Assembly (NCBI GenBank): GCA_963854835.1
Contig: OY978525.1
Span: 100,147,388 to 100,211,387, forward strand
DNA from: Megamerina dolium
Lineage: Eukaryota; Arthropoda; Insecta; Diptera; Megamerinidae
Reading direction: 5' to 3'
Length of the DNA stretch: 64,000 nt
Both the position numbers and the translations under genes were made by a program. The notes under the pieces were generated by a model. It did not search any database and had not been told where the DNA came from. It saw nothing but the letters and a program-made list of their open reading frames with translations. This document shows positions 26,661-64,000 of this stretch, piece after piece (within the stretch, counting starts at the first letter, position 1; the number at the start of each line of letters is the position of its first letter).

Positions 26661-26666
26661 ACTCAC

Positions 26667-52808
<26,142 letters not shown>

Positions 52809-53425
52809 TTTGGATGTTCACGTGTGTGTGTGTGTTTGTGATTGTTATCTCAAAAGACAACCAAAAAGGCACAATCACTTTTTTATGTTCACTCTATAAT
52901 ATTCGTTGTTTTTTTGTTTTTCTCTTTTGTTATAGTTGTTAATTTCGATTTTTAGTTTTTTGTTGGGAATTTTTGTTTGGTTTTTTTCACAAAAATTTAC
53001 GTTTATTTTTCATATTTTCATATATCATTCATTATTTATAATTTTATTTTTGGTATAAATCTGTATCTTCTAGATACTTCGTGTACTATTTCGTTTCAAC
53101 AATCATAAATTTGTACAATTTTTATTTACACTTGTTTCGTATTTGTTTTCGTTTAAATTTTTAAAAAAATATTTTTTTCATATTATTCTGCTTTTCTCCT
53201 TTTATATTTTTGAATTTTTTTTACTTTTGTACCTAAAATTTAATCACTCACTGTAATAATGATATAATAATAAAAAGAATACAAAATAATTATAGGAAAA
53301 TTATTCAAAAATAATATAAACGATCATTTCTTAATAATTCATCCATCTATTATTAATAATTCGTCTACTTGCTTTGCTTCTTGGCTTGTATGCTTACACG
53401 GCCGTCGTTTAATTGAGACTGAAAC
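52809..53425 (-). other. probable jbug 5' UTR and promoter-proximal region
   Basis: The sequence directly upstream of the jbug ATG has a CA repeat (near 52821-52835), then AT-rich DNA. Between about 53360 and 53480 a more GC-rich patch reads, on the minus strand, as CAAG-rich leader-like sequence. A TCAGTC hexamer at 53417-53422 fits the arthropod initiator consensus. No TATA box is evident and I found no downstream promoter element match at the expected spacing. The 5' UTR extent is inference; a further upstream non-coding exon is possible. Confidence 0.3.
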
Positions 53426-55885
53426 GCGTTTGCAATACGTTGTTGGCTCAAAACGCAAATTCTATAGCTAACAAACCGATCTGACTGACTACGATTATCT
53501 ACCTACATATTTGATTTTTTTGCCACTGACAAAATGAAAAAAAAAAAAAACACAAAACAACAACAAAACAATGACTCGATTGAAATTGAATGTTGGCTTA
53601 AACAACAATATTAACATTAAGTAGGTATATGAGTATATGAAAAGGCAAGACTCAAAATCGCTACGAAAACGACAACAAAACGATGACGTCAGTTTTTGAA
53701 AAAAACTAAAACAAAAAGCAAAAACAATAGCAATTGAAAACACAATTATAGCAACAACCACAATTGCAAACACAAACATGCCAATCTTGCTCAACTTGTT
53801 TTCTCGTATTCGTCCAAAACAGAAAACAAAAATTCACCTGGAATGGAATTTCAGCAAAAAAAAAAAAATAATAAAAAAAAAAACAAATACGATTAAAAAA
53901 TATAAAAAAAAACGTAATTCGCCGCAAAAGTGAAAAAAATATATACAAATCGTATATATATGTACATACACACACATCTATATTATATATGTGTATATGT
54001 GTATATTGTGATTTTGTTGTTGTTTTTGGATTAAAACTGTAGGTAGAAGCTCTTCTTTGCATGAGCAGTACTCAATTGTATTCTTATATCTAGAACAGTG
54101 GTTCTTAAATTAGCCAGCTTTTCCTAAACAAAATTTAGCCATAACGCGTGTTTTGTTTAATAGCCTCAGGACTGGAAATTTTTAAGCTTCATTTTTATTT
54201 CAGTTCTACGTGAAGCCTATTCGAAAATAATTTAATTTTCTGGCATGATTAGATAAAGGTAAAACTCGCTTTTATACAAGCTTGCCTACAGAAGAACATA
54301 ATTTGACTAAAATAAACGTCATTCTTTCTCAGCGGTTACGGTGGAATGTTATAAACAAAATTTTCATTAAATTAAATTAAATTCCATTAAAATGAGAAAT
54401 CTTTCATACAATCCGTATTACACCTATTATTAATCAGCATCAATTGACGCTATCTTGACCTGATACATACAGAATAGCAACTTTGGAATCATATGACATA
54501 AATATGAACTGTAAAAATTGGTCGTATAAACAATACATTTTTTCGACATTAATTCATTCGATATTTATGCTGTACACCATCATAACAGCATAGCATTTGA
54601 ACAGCATAATGAAATATTGTTGACCTTAAATCGAAAAGGTGAAATAATTTAAAACGTCATTGTAGCAAAATGCAGTATAAAAAATGGTCGTATGCGAAGG
54701 TAAAGGTGTAACTCAAAGAACAATTTTCTCTAAATTAAAAAAAAAAAAAAAATGGCGTTTGAACCCATAAAGACACTCAAAGTCAAAACAATACTCATAT
54801 TCATACTGACAAATATGTCAAAACTCCAAAAAATAAAAAAGTTTCAGAAACACTGCTCTACTTGTTGTGAATTGTAAAGCTGCGCAAGCGTATTGTTATT
54901 TGAGTAAATGTGTATATTTATATGCCCATACGTGTATGCTTGTATATACAGGTATGCATATCTTGCTTCTTTCTTATTTAGACGTTGAAGTAGTCATAAG
55001 CGAAAAAAACTAAAAAAAATAAATAAATAAAATAACCATAAAAACAACAGCAATAGCATGAAATCTCTTTATATTGACAAACTATATGTAGGAAGATTGA
55101 AGACTATTTATTTACTCATCCATACACATTCATACGCATATATATGGCTCGTAAGGCAGATATATGTATAATATGTACTACATACTCGTACATCATCTTA
55201 ACGTATGTACATATATGAGAAGGTTATTTTTCGATTTCTTATGTCGGTTGTATTTTGAAGCTTTGTATTTGTTTTATCTTATATATATATTTTTTTTGCT
55301 AAAAGGCAAATCAATCAGTTTTTGAATGAATTTAAATGTTGAATATTCAACTGGGGTCTATATATTTTGTTGTTATTATTATTATTATGTATATAAATAT
55401 TCTTGCCAACTAATTTTTAGTTAAATATTGTTTTTATAATTTTGTAATATACTATATATAGTATAACATATACAATATGACTGACTGTCTAACTGATGAC
55501 ACCTGTGCTTTGTTATGAATTTTATATTTACTATAGCTGAAAGTGATGTCACTATTTTCACTTGTACTCGTTGAGATGTTAGCAGTATTTGTATATATAT
55601 TTTGTAGTACGATCAAAAGACAATAATCGAATACATTTGTATAATTGGTATAGTAATGATGTGTTATTGTGGCTTGCTATTGTAAGACATTTTGCGCCTA
55701 TGTTTTTCATGGAATTTGGAAGAAATATGTTAAATTAAATATATGAATATATGAAATATATTAAGAGATAAGTTGATAAAGCCTAATCGGATTACACGTA
55801 AAAATGTTTCCAAAATATAACCATCTTATGGGATAACGCTTCGTTCCTTATGTAAAAAAAAAAATAAGTAGTTGGACATGGCTCC
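53426..55885. other. jbug 5' flanking non-coding DNA
   Basis: AT-rich with poly-A tracts near 53537-53549, 53858-53884 and 54737-54752. No gene is supported. The open frames at 53495-54062 (minus) are Phe/Cys/Val-rich translations of A/T-rich and CAACA-rich DNA. Confidence 0.5.
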
Positions 55886-55889
55886 AGCA

Positions 55890-56005
55890 TAGCAGTGCGT
55901 GTTAAATTTAAACAGTATTGAGAGGTATTTGTTTATACATATTAATAGATTTCGAGAACGGTAGAATTCTTGTGACATTACTTTTTGTGGGTTTTGTGAC
56001 ATGAA
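55890..56005 (-). mobile_element. tRNA-derived SINE, diverged fragment
   Basis: Shares TTTAAACAGTATTGAGAGG (family: CAGTATTAGAATGG), GAACGGTAGAATTCTTGTGA and CATTACTTTTTGTGGGTTTT with the body of the minus-oriented copies. It is more diverged than the others. Traces of the next body block may continue after an interruption near 56140-56175. Confidence 0.45.
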
Positions 56006-56839
56006 ATATCCTACAAAGAGCCAAGGTGTACTCACATATCCCGTGCGAGTCAAGGTGTTATAAAATTCGTAAAGGAGTATCAATCAATTCAATGATAATG
56101 TTTGTTCAAAATAAAGTTTATGCACAATGGCATATTTTAATTCCGGCTAATTGCATGGCTGACAGGCTAGCGACAAGATGCGTGCTGATATTGAACAAAG
56201 TCACTTTGGAATTATACTGCATTGAACTTGTTAGATTCTTATGTTATATCGTAACACATTCTCATCATTGCCAATACCAATATAAAGTGATTTGACGAAA
56301 GTACTTTCGTAGTCACTAAGAAAATTTGATGACATTTCTCAACAGAAGTAGGATAAGCTCTCTAATTACATTAAGCCGCAGCACCGTGAGTTACAAAGCT
56401 GCAGCTATCAGACATACGACCAGACTGATACAGACTGAAGGTAAATGATTTCCGTCTGTACTGTCTGAATTAGGAAAATGAAAATTATTTATTTTACCTT
56501 CTCTGACAAGGTTCATATTAAAGATAACCGTTTTTTAATGACCTAACCTACCCCAGTTGTCCAATGATTCGGCGAACGATGTTTGAATATTTATGTATTT
56601 ATGTCTTATTTCTTCTTTCTTCTATCAACAAAGTTTCTTAGGGTAAAGTTTTTTCTATGCATTTTCTGTCAACACATGGTAATGGCTCATGTTTGGACTA
56701 AGTGAACCTTTCCAATGGGGAATAGTTAGAAAATTCATCTAAGGTATAATATTAACAAAATTCTCAACTAGAGCGCATTAAGGGTTTTCACCAACACAAT
56801 GTAAGCAAATCATTTCGAGCTATCTGCCAATCTTGATGT
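56006..56839. other. non-coding DNA
   Basis: No gene is supported. A short GC-richer stretch at 56360-56460 with CAGACTGATACAGACTG-type repetition remains unexplained. Confidence 0.4.
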
Positions 56840-58320
56840 AAGTATGTATTAAATCTGGACCTGTATAGTCTTTTGTAACATGTTTTATTTCCTCTTTTAT
56901 GCTTTATTATGCTATGCTAATATGGAATATGGTAATAGATGAACTTCTTGCAGAGCTAGATAACTCTGGATTACAATTTCAGGGTTATGCTGATGATATG
57001 GTCATAATATGTAGAGGAAAGTTCGAAAATACTCTACAGAAAGAAGTCAAATTTCTGGGCGTAGTACTAGACCAGCGCCTACGATGGAGGACACATATAG
57101 AAAATGTGGCGAAAAAGGAATATTTATGATTTGTAAATCAATAGCAGGGAAAAGTTGGGGTTGCACACCAAAGATACTGAGATCGATAATCTGTAATCGG
57201 TAAACGCATGGTAAGCTACGGAGCTGTAGTCTGGGAGGACTTCACAAAGCTTCAAACTGTTACCACCTTACTCGGCAGGATTCAAAGACTAGTATGCGTA
57301 TGTATAACAGGAGCTATGCGTACATGTCCAACAGCATCATTGGAAGTTTTATTGGAACTCACACGTCTTCATATTCACATCCAGTCCTTCGGAAAGAGGG
57401 CTATCATGAGATGAAATGATGTTCTAATAAAACAACATCCGGAAGTCGGAATGCCGAGGGACTCAATGCATATGGAATTCAGCTTTACTAAGTGATTTCA
57501 AACAGAGTTCAGTAATAAAACAAATAGGAAGGTATATCTAAAACATAGGGGATAAATCAGAACATGAGAACATGGTTTACGGACGGCTCCTTGTCTAATG
57601 AAGGGGCCCGTGCAGGAGCGATAGGCCCGCGGATAAAATACTCGGAGCATTTAGGTATCAATAGTACTGTCTTTCGAGAGGAAATATATGTTATTGATCG
57701 ATGTGCCCACATCAACATCATGCACCAATACCGGAATAGAAGGATTGCAATCCTGACAGACAGTCAGGCTGCTATCAAGGCATTGAACTCTAACCAGGTG
57801 AAATCAAAACTGGCGTGGGAATCTCTTGACAAGTAGGACATATTGGAGTTGTAGGCAACGAGCTAGCGAATAGGCTTGCCAGGAAGGAATCTGCAACACA
57901 CTTTGTAGCCCCAGGACCGTTCTGTGGTCTGGGCAAAGGAGTTTTATATATACTCATTAAAAGGAGTAAAGAATGTATCAGTTTAAACAAGAATAATATA
58001 AGAATCATCACAGGATTATTGACAGGACACTGCATTCTGAATTATCACCCGACGAAACTAGGAATCTTCTCGGATGAACACCAGCCGACATTGCAGGGAG
58101 GAGAATGAAACTGCAAATCAGTGTTGGGAACTTGCCCAGCACTTATACACACAAGAAAGAAAAACTTCGGGGAATTTATAATACCGAAAAATTTGTTGAA
58201 GTCCATTAGGGTAGGATCTATATTAAATTTCCTTATGGATGCTGGACTTAGAGAAATACTCTTGTCCATGATGGGGTGTACAATAGACCTAGGGTCGCAG
58301 TGCAATACAACCCTCTCATA
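56840..58320 (+). pseudogene. I/R1-type LINE ORF2 remnant (reverse transcriptase and RNase H)
   Basis: Plus-strand polymerase of a non-LTR retrotransposon, broken into frames. The reverse transcriptase palm has GYADDMVIICRG (YADD at 56996-57007). It then jumps directly to EVKFLGVVLDQRLRWRTHIE, so about 50 residues between these motifs are deleted. MVSYGAVVWED and RIQRLVCVCITGAMRTCPTA follow (57208-57414). An RNase H domain begins with WFTDGSLSNEGARAG (57567), continues with REEIYVIDRC and AILTDSQAAIKAL (57740-57790), and ends with GHIGVVGNELANRLARKES after a frameshift. The C-terminal part has LLTGHCILNYHPTKLGI and LGTCPALI. An RNase H domain points to the I/R1/LOA groups rather than to jockey. 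Stops and shifts throughout; inactive. Confidence 0.82.
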
Positions 58321-59096
58321 ATAATAATGCTTTATTATTCTTTATGATTTCATAAGAATTAAGATTTTTCAAGAAAAAATCCTGAATCAAACTTTTACCT
58401 CTATAAAAATATTGTGTGAAATATTGGCTTTAAATAGGAGACACAAAAAGTCCATGTGCCAAAAAAATATCATGAAATTATATAATAAATTTATGGCCAT
58501 AAAAATGGTTCAATGATCAAACCATTTTGCTAAGCTTAAGCAAATTTAGTTAAAGTGAAATTATATGCTTATAAATATGGATGAATATTAAAAGCAAAAC
58601 ATTTACGGATGAATTATTACCAGCCACTGCATATGAATTCACCTACAAGTTTCCATACAAAAGCGTAAAAGGCATATAATATGCATATAATGTGATTATA
58701 TGTTTTCGTTAAAAACTGTTTCTGATTTACAGGCAAAATGCATACAATCAAAAACTTTTAATTTCATTCGAAACGTTTTTTATTTTAGTCTCCCTCTTTC
58801 AACTCCTTTCACATGATGAATAAGAAAAAAACAGCAAGTGGCTAGACAAAGAAAGTGTAAGTGGTTATGCGGTAATTTTTTTCAAAAGTTCATCTATTGA
58901 ATAATTTATTGGTATATATATTCATATCAAATATGAAATATGCTATTGTCATTTATGTATTTTTAATAAATTTACTTTTTGAAATATTTCTTAACGAATT
59001 GAAATAAGAATGAGTAGTGTAATATTAGTAGTAGTGTGGGATATTGTATTTTTCTGATATTATAGAGGTAAATAGGTTAATTGAAATAAATTTCTA
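58321..59096. other. AT-rich non-coding DNA
   Basis: Nothing identifiable between the LINE 3' end and the mini-me-like element. Confidence 0.5.
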
Positions 59097-60511
59097 TTTA
59101 TTATACCCTGCATTTCGGTCAGATGTTTGTGTCCACTTGAAGGAATCTCCGGAGATATAAACATAGATATATATTCGTGATCAGCGTCGATTAAATTTTC
59201 GATTTAACGATGTCCGTCCGTCCGTCCGTGAAGGAATCTCCGGAGATATAGACATAGATATATATTCGTGATCAGCGTCGATTAAATTTTCGATTTAACG
59301 ATGTCCGTCCGTCCGTCCGTCCGTCTGTCTGTCACCTGGCTGGTTCACACGATAACTTGAGTAAATATTGAGCTATTTCGATGAAATTTGGCACAAGTAA
59401 CCTATGATCCAAGGGTACGGAGGGGATTGATATTGGGCATGATCGGTCAATAACCACGCCCACACCAAGCATTCAAAGCGACTAACCTCGAAATTTTCAA
59501 AATCTTTAACTTGCTATAACTCACATAATATACCACTTGGGACAACAATATTTGGCACATAGACTTATATTATACTACTATATAACCTCGCCAAAAGTGG
59601 TTGAGCCACGCCTACTTTTTAGCGTAGCTCTCATACAAAGTGTATGTACTTCTTTTAAATTGAAACAGCTGTAACTTCGGCAATCTTGTGTCTAGAATAA
59701 CCACAATTGACACTTAGATTAAAACGGTAGCCGGAAATAATATGGCAGAAAATCAATGTGCCACGACCACTCCTTTTTGGGTCTCCCATACAAAGTTGCG
59801 GAAATTAAAAAAAATGTTACCGGTTATAACTTGCAAACTATTCAGCGTAGAATAACGAAATTTAAGGTGTGGATTAATATTGTACGAGCAACTAGGCTCA
59901 CAGAAAATGGGCGCACCACGCCCACTGTTTATCGTAGCCCCCATACAAATTTTAAATTGAAACAGCTGTAACTTCGGCAATCTTCTGCCTAAAATAACCA
60001 TAATTGACACTTAAATTAACATCGTACTCGGAAATAATCTGGCAGAAAATCAGTGTGCCACGCACACTCCTTCATAGGTCTCCCATACAAAGTCGAGGGA
60101 ATTAAACTAAAACTTTTAAGCTCGATAACTTACAAACCATTTAGCGTAAGACAACCAAATTTAAGGTGTGGATTGGTATTGAAAAATTAATTAGATATAC
60201 CAGAAAGAGATACGTCACGCCCACTTTTTATATAGCTTCCGTACAAAGTATCGGATTTATCTTAAACATTAAAACACCCATAACTTACTAATTAATACGC
60301 CTAGGTCAACCCATTGCAACCTATGTAGTTTAGTATTATAGGCAGAAATTGATCCTCCATAATTGGTGAGGTACGCCTGCTTCTTAATGTAGGTCCTATA
60401 CAAAGTAGTGGAAGAAAAGGATGGATATACGAGCAAACTTTTTATATATACCTCTACATATGCAGTGTATAATTTGGTCGGCCCCAGCCGACTGTAAGGA
60501 GATTTTTTTAT
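59097..60511 (-). mobile_element. mini-me/DINE-1-like element, copy 2, with expanded GTCC tract
   Basis: Inverse orientation of the copy at 39372-40560. Left end TTATACCCTGCATTTCGGTC (59101), right end the hairpin (60477-60492) with TGTAAGGAGATTTTTTTA. The two internal copies of the CAGCTGTAACTTCGGCAATC block (59669 and 59965 starts) lie 296 bp apart. Near its left end it carries (GTCC)n then (GTCT)n at 59304-59332, as in dipteran mini-me elements. The segment GAAGGAATCTCCGGAGATAT through the first GTCC run is duplicated in tandem with a 91-bp period (59139 and 59230). Confidence 0.75.
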
Positions 60512-61085
60512 TGTTTGTTTTAGTTGTTTTGTTTGTTCACAACTAACAACAAAAACTAATTTTATTTATTGTGTGAATGCAACTATGGTATGTTCCTATG
60601 GAATTATAAATACATTTATATTAGGGTGATTCTAATAGTAAAATAATCTATAGAGAAAGTTTGCTACCAAAGAAAGAGTTTATTTTTGCAAATAATTGCT
60701 TCTGGAATATCTTTGCTGTGTTAAAACGCCGAAAAGTGATGGGGGCTCAATTTCATACTTATGACAATACTGGAAGAGAAATTCGAATTTTTTTTTCCAG
60801 AAGGTAACAATACTTAATCAGCATTGTTTTGGTGATCTGGATAACATCATGAATTATACAATTTGTTGTCCGTAAAATAGAAAAAGCCACAGTTCATGCA
60901 TGGAAAAAGCAGTTGTTTCTTTTGTCAGTTATGAGGGGATACCTACATGGACTTTGGGTTGCTGGTTAAAAAACCGAGGGTAGAATTTTTGACGATTTCC
61001 TGTATTAGTGAACAAAAATATATGTGGCATTATCAAGTCTGATCCGCTTGGTTGATCATTTCACGAGACAATGGTCTATTATCTA
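60512..61085. other. AT-rich non-coding DNA
   Basis: No gene or family is recognised. Confidence 0.5.
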
Positions 61086-61236
61086 TGGTCTAGACTTCAC
61101 GCCAAGCGCGTTAGTTCGTTACTTGGTAGTTTTTTATGTGTATTTTCGGAAATACGGTAATTTTAGAGAAACAAAATTCACATAGAAACTACCAAGTAAC
61201 GAAATAACAAAGTAAGAAGCTTGGTGTGAAGTCACC
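61086..61236. mobile_element. fold-back MITE, copy 2
   Basis: Same family as 4189-4353. The right terminus is GCTTGGTGTGAAGTCACCT; the left is degraded (TAGACTTCACGCCAAGC). The inner arms CGTTACTTGGTAGTTTT (61117 onward) and its inverse AACTACCAAGTAACG (ending at 61201) form a strong stem. No coding capacity. Confidence 0.65.
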
Positions 61237-62753
61237 TATAATCTTAAAAAAAAGTAAGTTTGATTGTGTTCAGAAATTATAACAAATTAAAAAATTTCAA
61301 TAATTTTTTGTCATTTTCTCTTTATAAAATTCTCTTTCAAGACTCGTAAAAATTTGTAATTATTCACAGAATCGAATTTTATTTTAGATCGATGATTTTT
61401 ATTTTGCTAAAAACCAATTTGATCCGCCCTTTTACTCGTATATATTGCTATATATAAATTGAAGGTGTAGAACAGTGAGTAAATAGCCAGCATGTATATA
61501 AATACACATTTCATGACTAAATTTTATTGCATTCAAGCATTGAAGCGTTGAATTTCATACAAAACAAAAAAAAAAAAATGAATGTGCAAAATGAAATTTA
61601 CTTCAATAATACCTATACAATCACACGTATACTTTCATATATAATATGAGTACTATGAATATAAAAATGTAGGTATACCAATATATTCACACTTTCAGAA
61701 TCTCATGTAAAGTAAAAAACAAATAGTGCATGGTAGAAGTTAGAAAATTGTTTGCTGTTGTTGTTGGTGTTTGCATGTCATCATCATCATGATCATCATT
61801 AGTAGTACATAACGTAAGTAGTACGTATTTTATAGCAGACTTTTCACCATACACCTCCTCTATGTACATTCTGTTGAGGAAAAATTGCATGTGTGATCTT
61901 CTTGCTGTTGTTGGTTTTTGTTGTGATAGAAAATAATTGTTGTAAACAAAGTAAAATAAATACAGCCAAAACATAAACTCAATGTAAAATTTTACAACAC
62001 ATTGAAATTTCTATCGTTGCAGTTAGCTTCTGTCATAGACGTAGTGCAAATAAATTCAGATAATTATAAAATTACGTAGGGAAAAAAAAAACGCAAAAAA
62101 ATTACAAAAAAAAAAAACATATAAATGAAATTAAATTATGCCATATAATAATTGCATTGTAGTGCAGTCAATTGTTTTAAGTTATTTGCAATCTGTCGTT
62201 AGAAATGCACTGAATAATATTATTAGCTATATATCGTATATGTTTGTAATCTGTTGTCATAGATTATGATATTTTATACCATATTATTATTTATTTGACA
62301 TATACAGTCAAATGATAATTGCATATTTAGTAAAGTTTATGGGGAATATATATTGTTCTATATATATTTATATATTTATATATTTTCCATAGATATATTC
62401 GAATGAGTATTATCAATGTTATGATAAGCCTTTCCATTGATATTGAAACATGGCTCTGAAATTTGTTGTATTAGAAAATATACTTTGATGCAACTAAGAT
62501 GCCCGCCATTTTGCTCATTTATAGCACAAAATAATGATATTTATATGACACTGGTTTCAATATTTTACGCACGAGCTCTCATTGAGTATGCATTACATTT
62601 AATTGTATTTTCTTCTATTTTAATGAAAATGAATGAAATAAAAAATCCTGTCTAAACTATAGATTTGATTATTTCGATTATGGGTGTTACAAGAACAACT
62701 GAAAGGAACGCACCGTTCGATATTAGTTGCATTTCTTACAAAGAAAAGTAAAT
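61237..62753. other. AT-rich non-coding DNA
   Basis: No gene. Contains poly-A tracts (61567-61578, 62082-62091, 62107-62118) and an ATC-type tract near 61782-61799. Confidence 0.5.
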
Positions 62754-63650
62754 GGACATGAAAAATTACCTTATAGTGGCCACATTATTTCCGATCACGA
62801 TATTAATACAAATGCTAATTATGATTGCTCTAGGCAAAAAAGTGCTAAAGTTACAGCGGTTGAAATATAAAAGAAATTCGGTCATTTTGTATGGGGGCTA
62901 CTGTAAAGAGTGGATGTGGCTAGCCAATTTCTTGTAAATCTAGTTATTATTACAATATTAATTCATAACTTTAATATGGTTATTCTCCGATGAATAGTTT
63001 GAAAGTTATGGCGGTTTAAAATCTTGTTTAACATCTTCGACTTTGTATGGGAGCCACATAAAGACTTGGGCGTGGCATTATGGATTTTATGTCGAATTAT
63101 TTCCCAATATCATAGTAATGTAGGTGTCAATTATGGTTGTTGTAGACAGAAGATTGTCGAAATTATAGTGGTTTAAATTTAAAAGAAGTTCAGGCACTTT
63201 GTATGGGAGCTACTATAAAAAGTGAGCATGGCTCATATATTTTCGGTAGAATTACGTAATGGTATAATATAATTCTACATGCTAAATATTGTTGTTCTCG
63301 ATGGTATATTAAGTGAGTTATAGTAAGGTAAAAATTTGGAAAATTCCGTCGTTAGTCGCTTTGAATGCTCGGTGTGGGTGTGTGCATCTGAGCGATCACG
63401 CCCAAAATCAATATCCTCCGTACCCTTGGATCATAGGTTAATTGTGCCAAATTTTGTCAAAATAGATCAATATGTGCTCAAGTTATCGTTCGAATCAGCC
63501 AGGTGACGTATAGACGGACGAACGGACGGATAGACATCGTTAAATCGAAAATGTAAGCGACCTTGATCACGAATTTATATATTTTCTAGTGATTACAAAC
63601 ATCTAACCGAAATGAATACACCTTGCATATACTCATTCAGGTTATAAAGA
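62754..63650 (+). mobile_element. mini-me/DINE-1-like element, copy 3, truncated and diverged
   Basis: Same orientation as copy 1. It has the repeated TTTGTATGGGAG phrases, GGTGTCAATTATGGTTGTTG, TTTGAATGCTCGGTGTGGG, and then a GACGGACGAACGGACGG tract (the inverse of the GTCY tract) followed by CATCGTTAAATCGAAAATG and ACCGAAATGAATACACC. The hairpin end is missing, and it is more diverged than copies 1 and 2. The short frames at 62437-62937 are translated repeat, not a gene. Confidence 0.65.
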
Positions 63651-64000
63651 TTGATTCTGGATTCTTGAAATCATGGATTGATTCAGTTCAGTCATTAAAA
63701 TTACTTCTAACATCAAATTCCTGGGTATCTGGTGGGATTGGAAATTAAACATATACCAACATGAAATCATCGATCGAAATTTAACGTTTTCCTGTATACA
63801 TATTTCATAAATATTTCATATTTCATGTTAAAATTTGTTGGTAAGAGGAAACACAGGTTGTTTCGATCTAATTGTGACATTTATTCTGGCAGCTTTAGTT
63901 TAGATGGCACGCAAGTAAGATAAAATTATATTATCTAAAGTATTAGATATTAGGCTAACTACTTAAGTAGTTTATTTGAACAAATTCTAACAAAATGGAT
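63651..64000. other. non-coding DNA at window end
   Basis: No recognisable feature. Confidence 0.5.

Noticed and set aside
53495..54062. Two minus-strand frames upstream of jbug
   Set aside because: Phe/Cys/Val-rich translations of poly-A and CAACA tracts in the flank, with no start context or homology.
59304..59335. Short tandem GTCC units as a possible CRISPR-like or protein-binding array
   Set aside because: It is a simple tetranucleotide microsatellite inside a dispersed transposable element, with no spacers.

Overview
This is a window of an AT-rich dipteran nuclear genome, most likely a tephritid fruit fly. The species call is inference. It rests on a filamin-family gene split by short and very long introns with fly-type splice sites, a DD41D (rosa-type) mariner of the kind known from tephritids, a tRNA-derived SINE family, and mini-me-like repeats with GTCY tracts. 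There are no operons, bacterial genes, rRNA genes, canonical tRNA genes or CRISPR arrays.

The only host gene I can support is the 5' half of jitterbug (jbug), on the minus strand. The coding start is at 52808, in a Kozak-like context with an in-frame stop 12 nt upstream. A first coding exon (52572-52808) is followed by a 21.3 kb intron (31265-52571). A compact block of seven exons then follows (26667-31264), encoding three calponin-homology domains, three filamin-type Ig repeats, a long Ser/Thr/Tyr-rich linker and most of a fourth filamin repeat. About 1,220 codons are present. The last exon ends in the middle of a codon at a good donor, so the gene continues to the left, but I recognise no further jbug exon between 1 and 26666. 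Either the next intron exceeds 26 kb or an exon was missed.

Region by region: 1-26666 is AT-rich non-coding DNA with an internally deleted mariner-like element (1572-2445), a fold-back MITE (4189-4353), mariner debris (4560-5185, 22547-22790), SINE copies (two with perfect target-site duplications lie at 11843-12220 and 50375-50563, a third at 14275-14618) and a LINE 3' end (13570-13812). 26667-31264 is the jbug exon cluster. 31265-52571 is the long intron, which holds LINE fragments, a MITE with 80-bp terminal inverted repeats (36101-36532), a mini-me-like element (39372-40560), a second MITE (42533-42886), a (TA)n tract next to a SINE, and a nearly intact DD41D mariner with both termini (45814-47119). 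52809-64000 is the jbug 5' flank, with a decayed RNase-H-bearing LINE (56840-58320), a mini-me-like copy in opposite orientation to the first (59097-60511), a second fold-back MITE (61086-61236) and a partial third mini-me-like copy (62754-63650).

No new biochemical system is evident. The most useful observations are the well-preserved non-autonomous transposon families, whose boundaries can be read directly, and the inverted repeat pair that brackets the jbug promoter and first exon.
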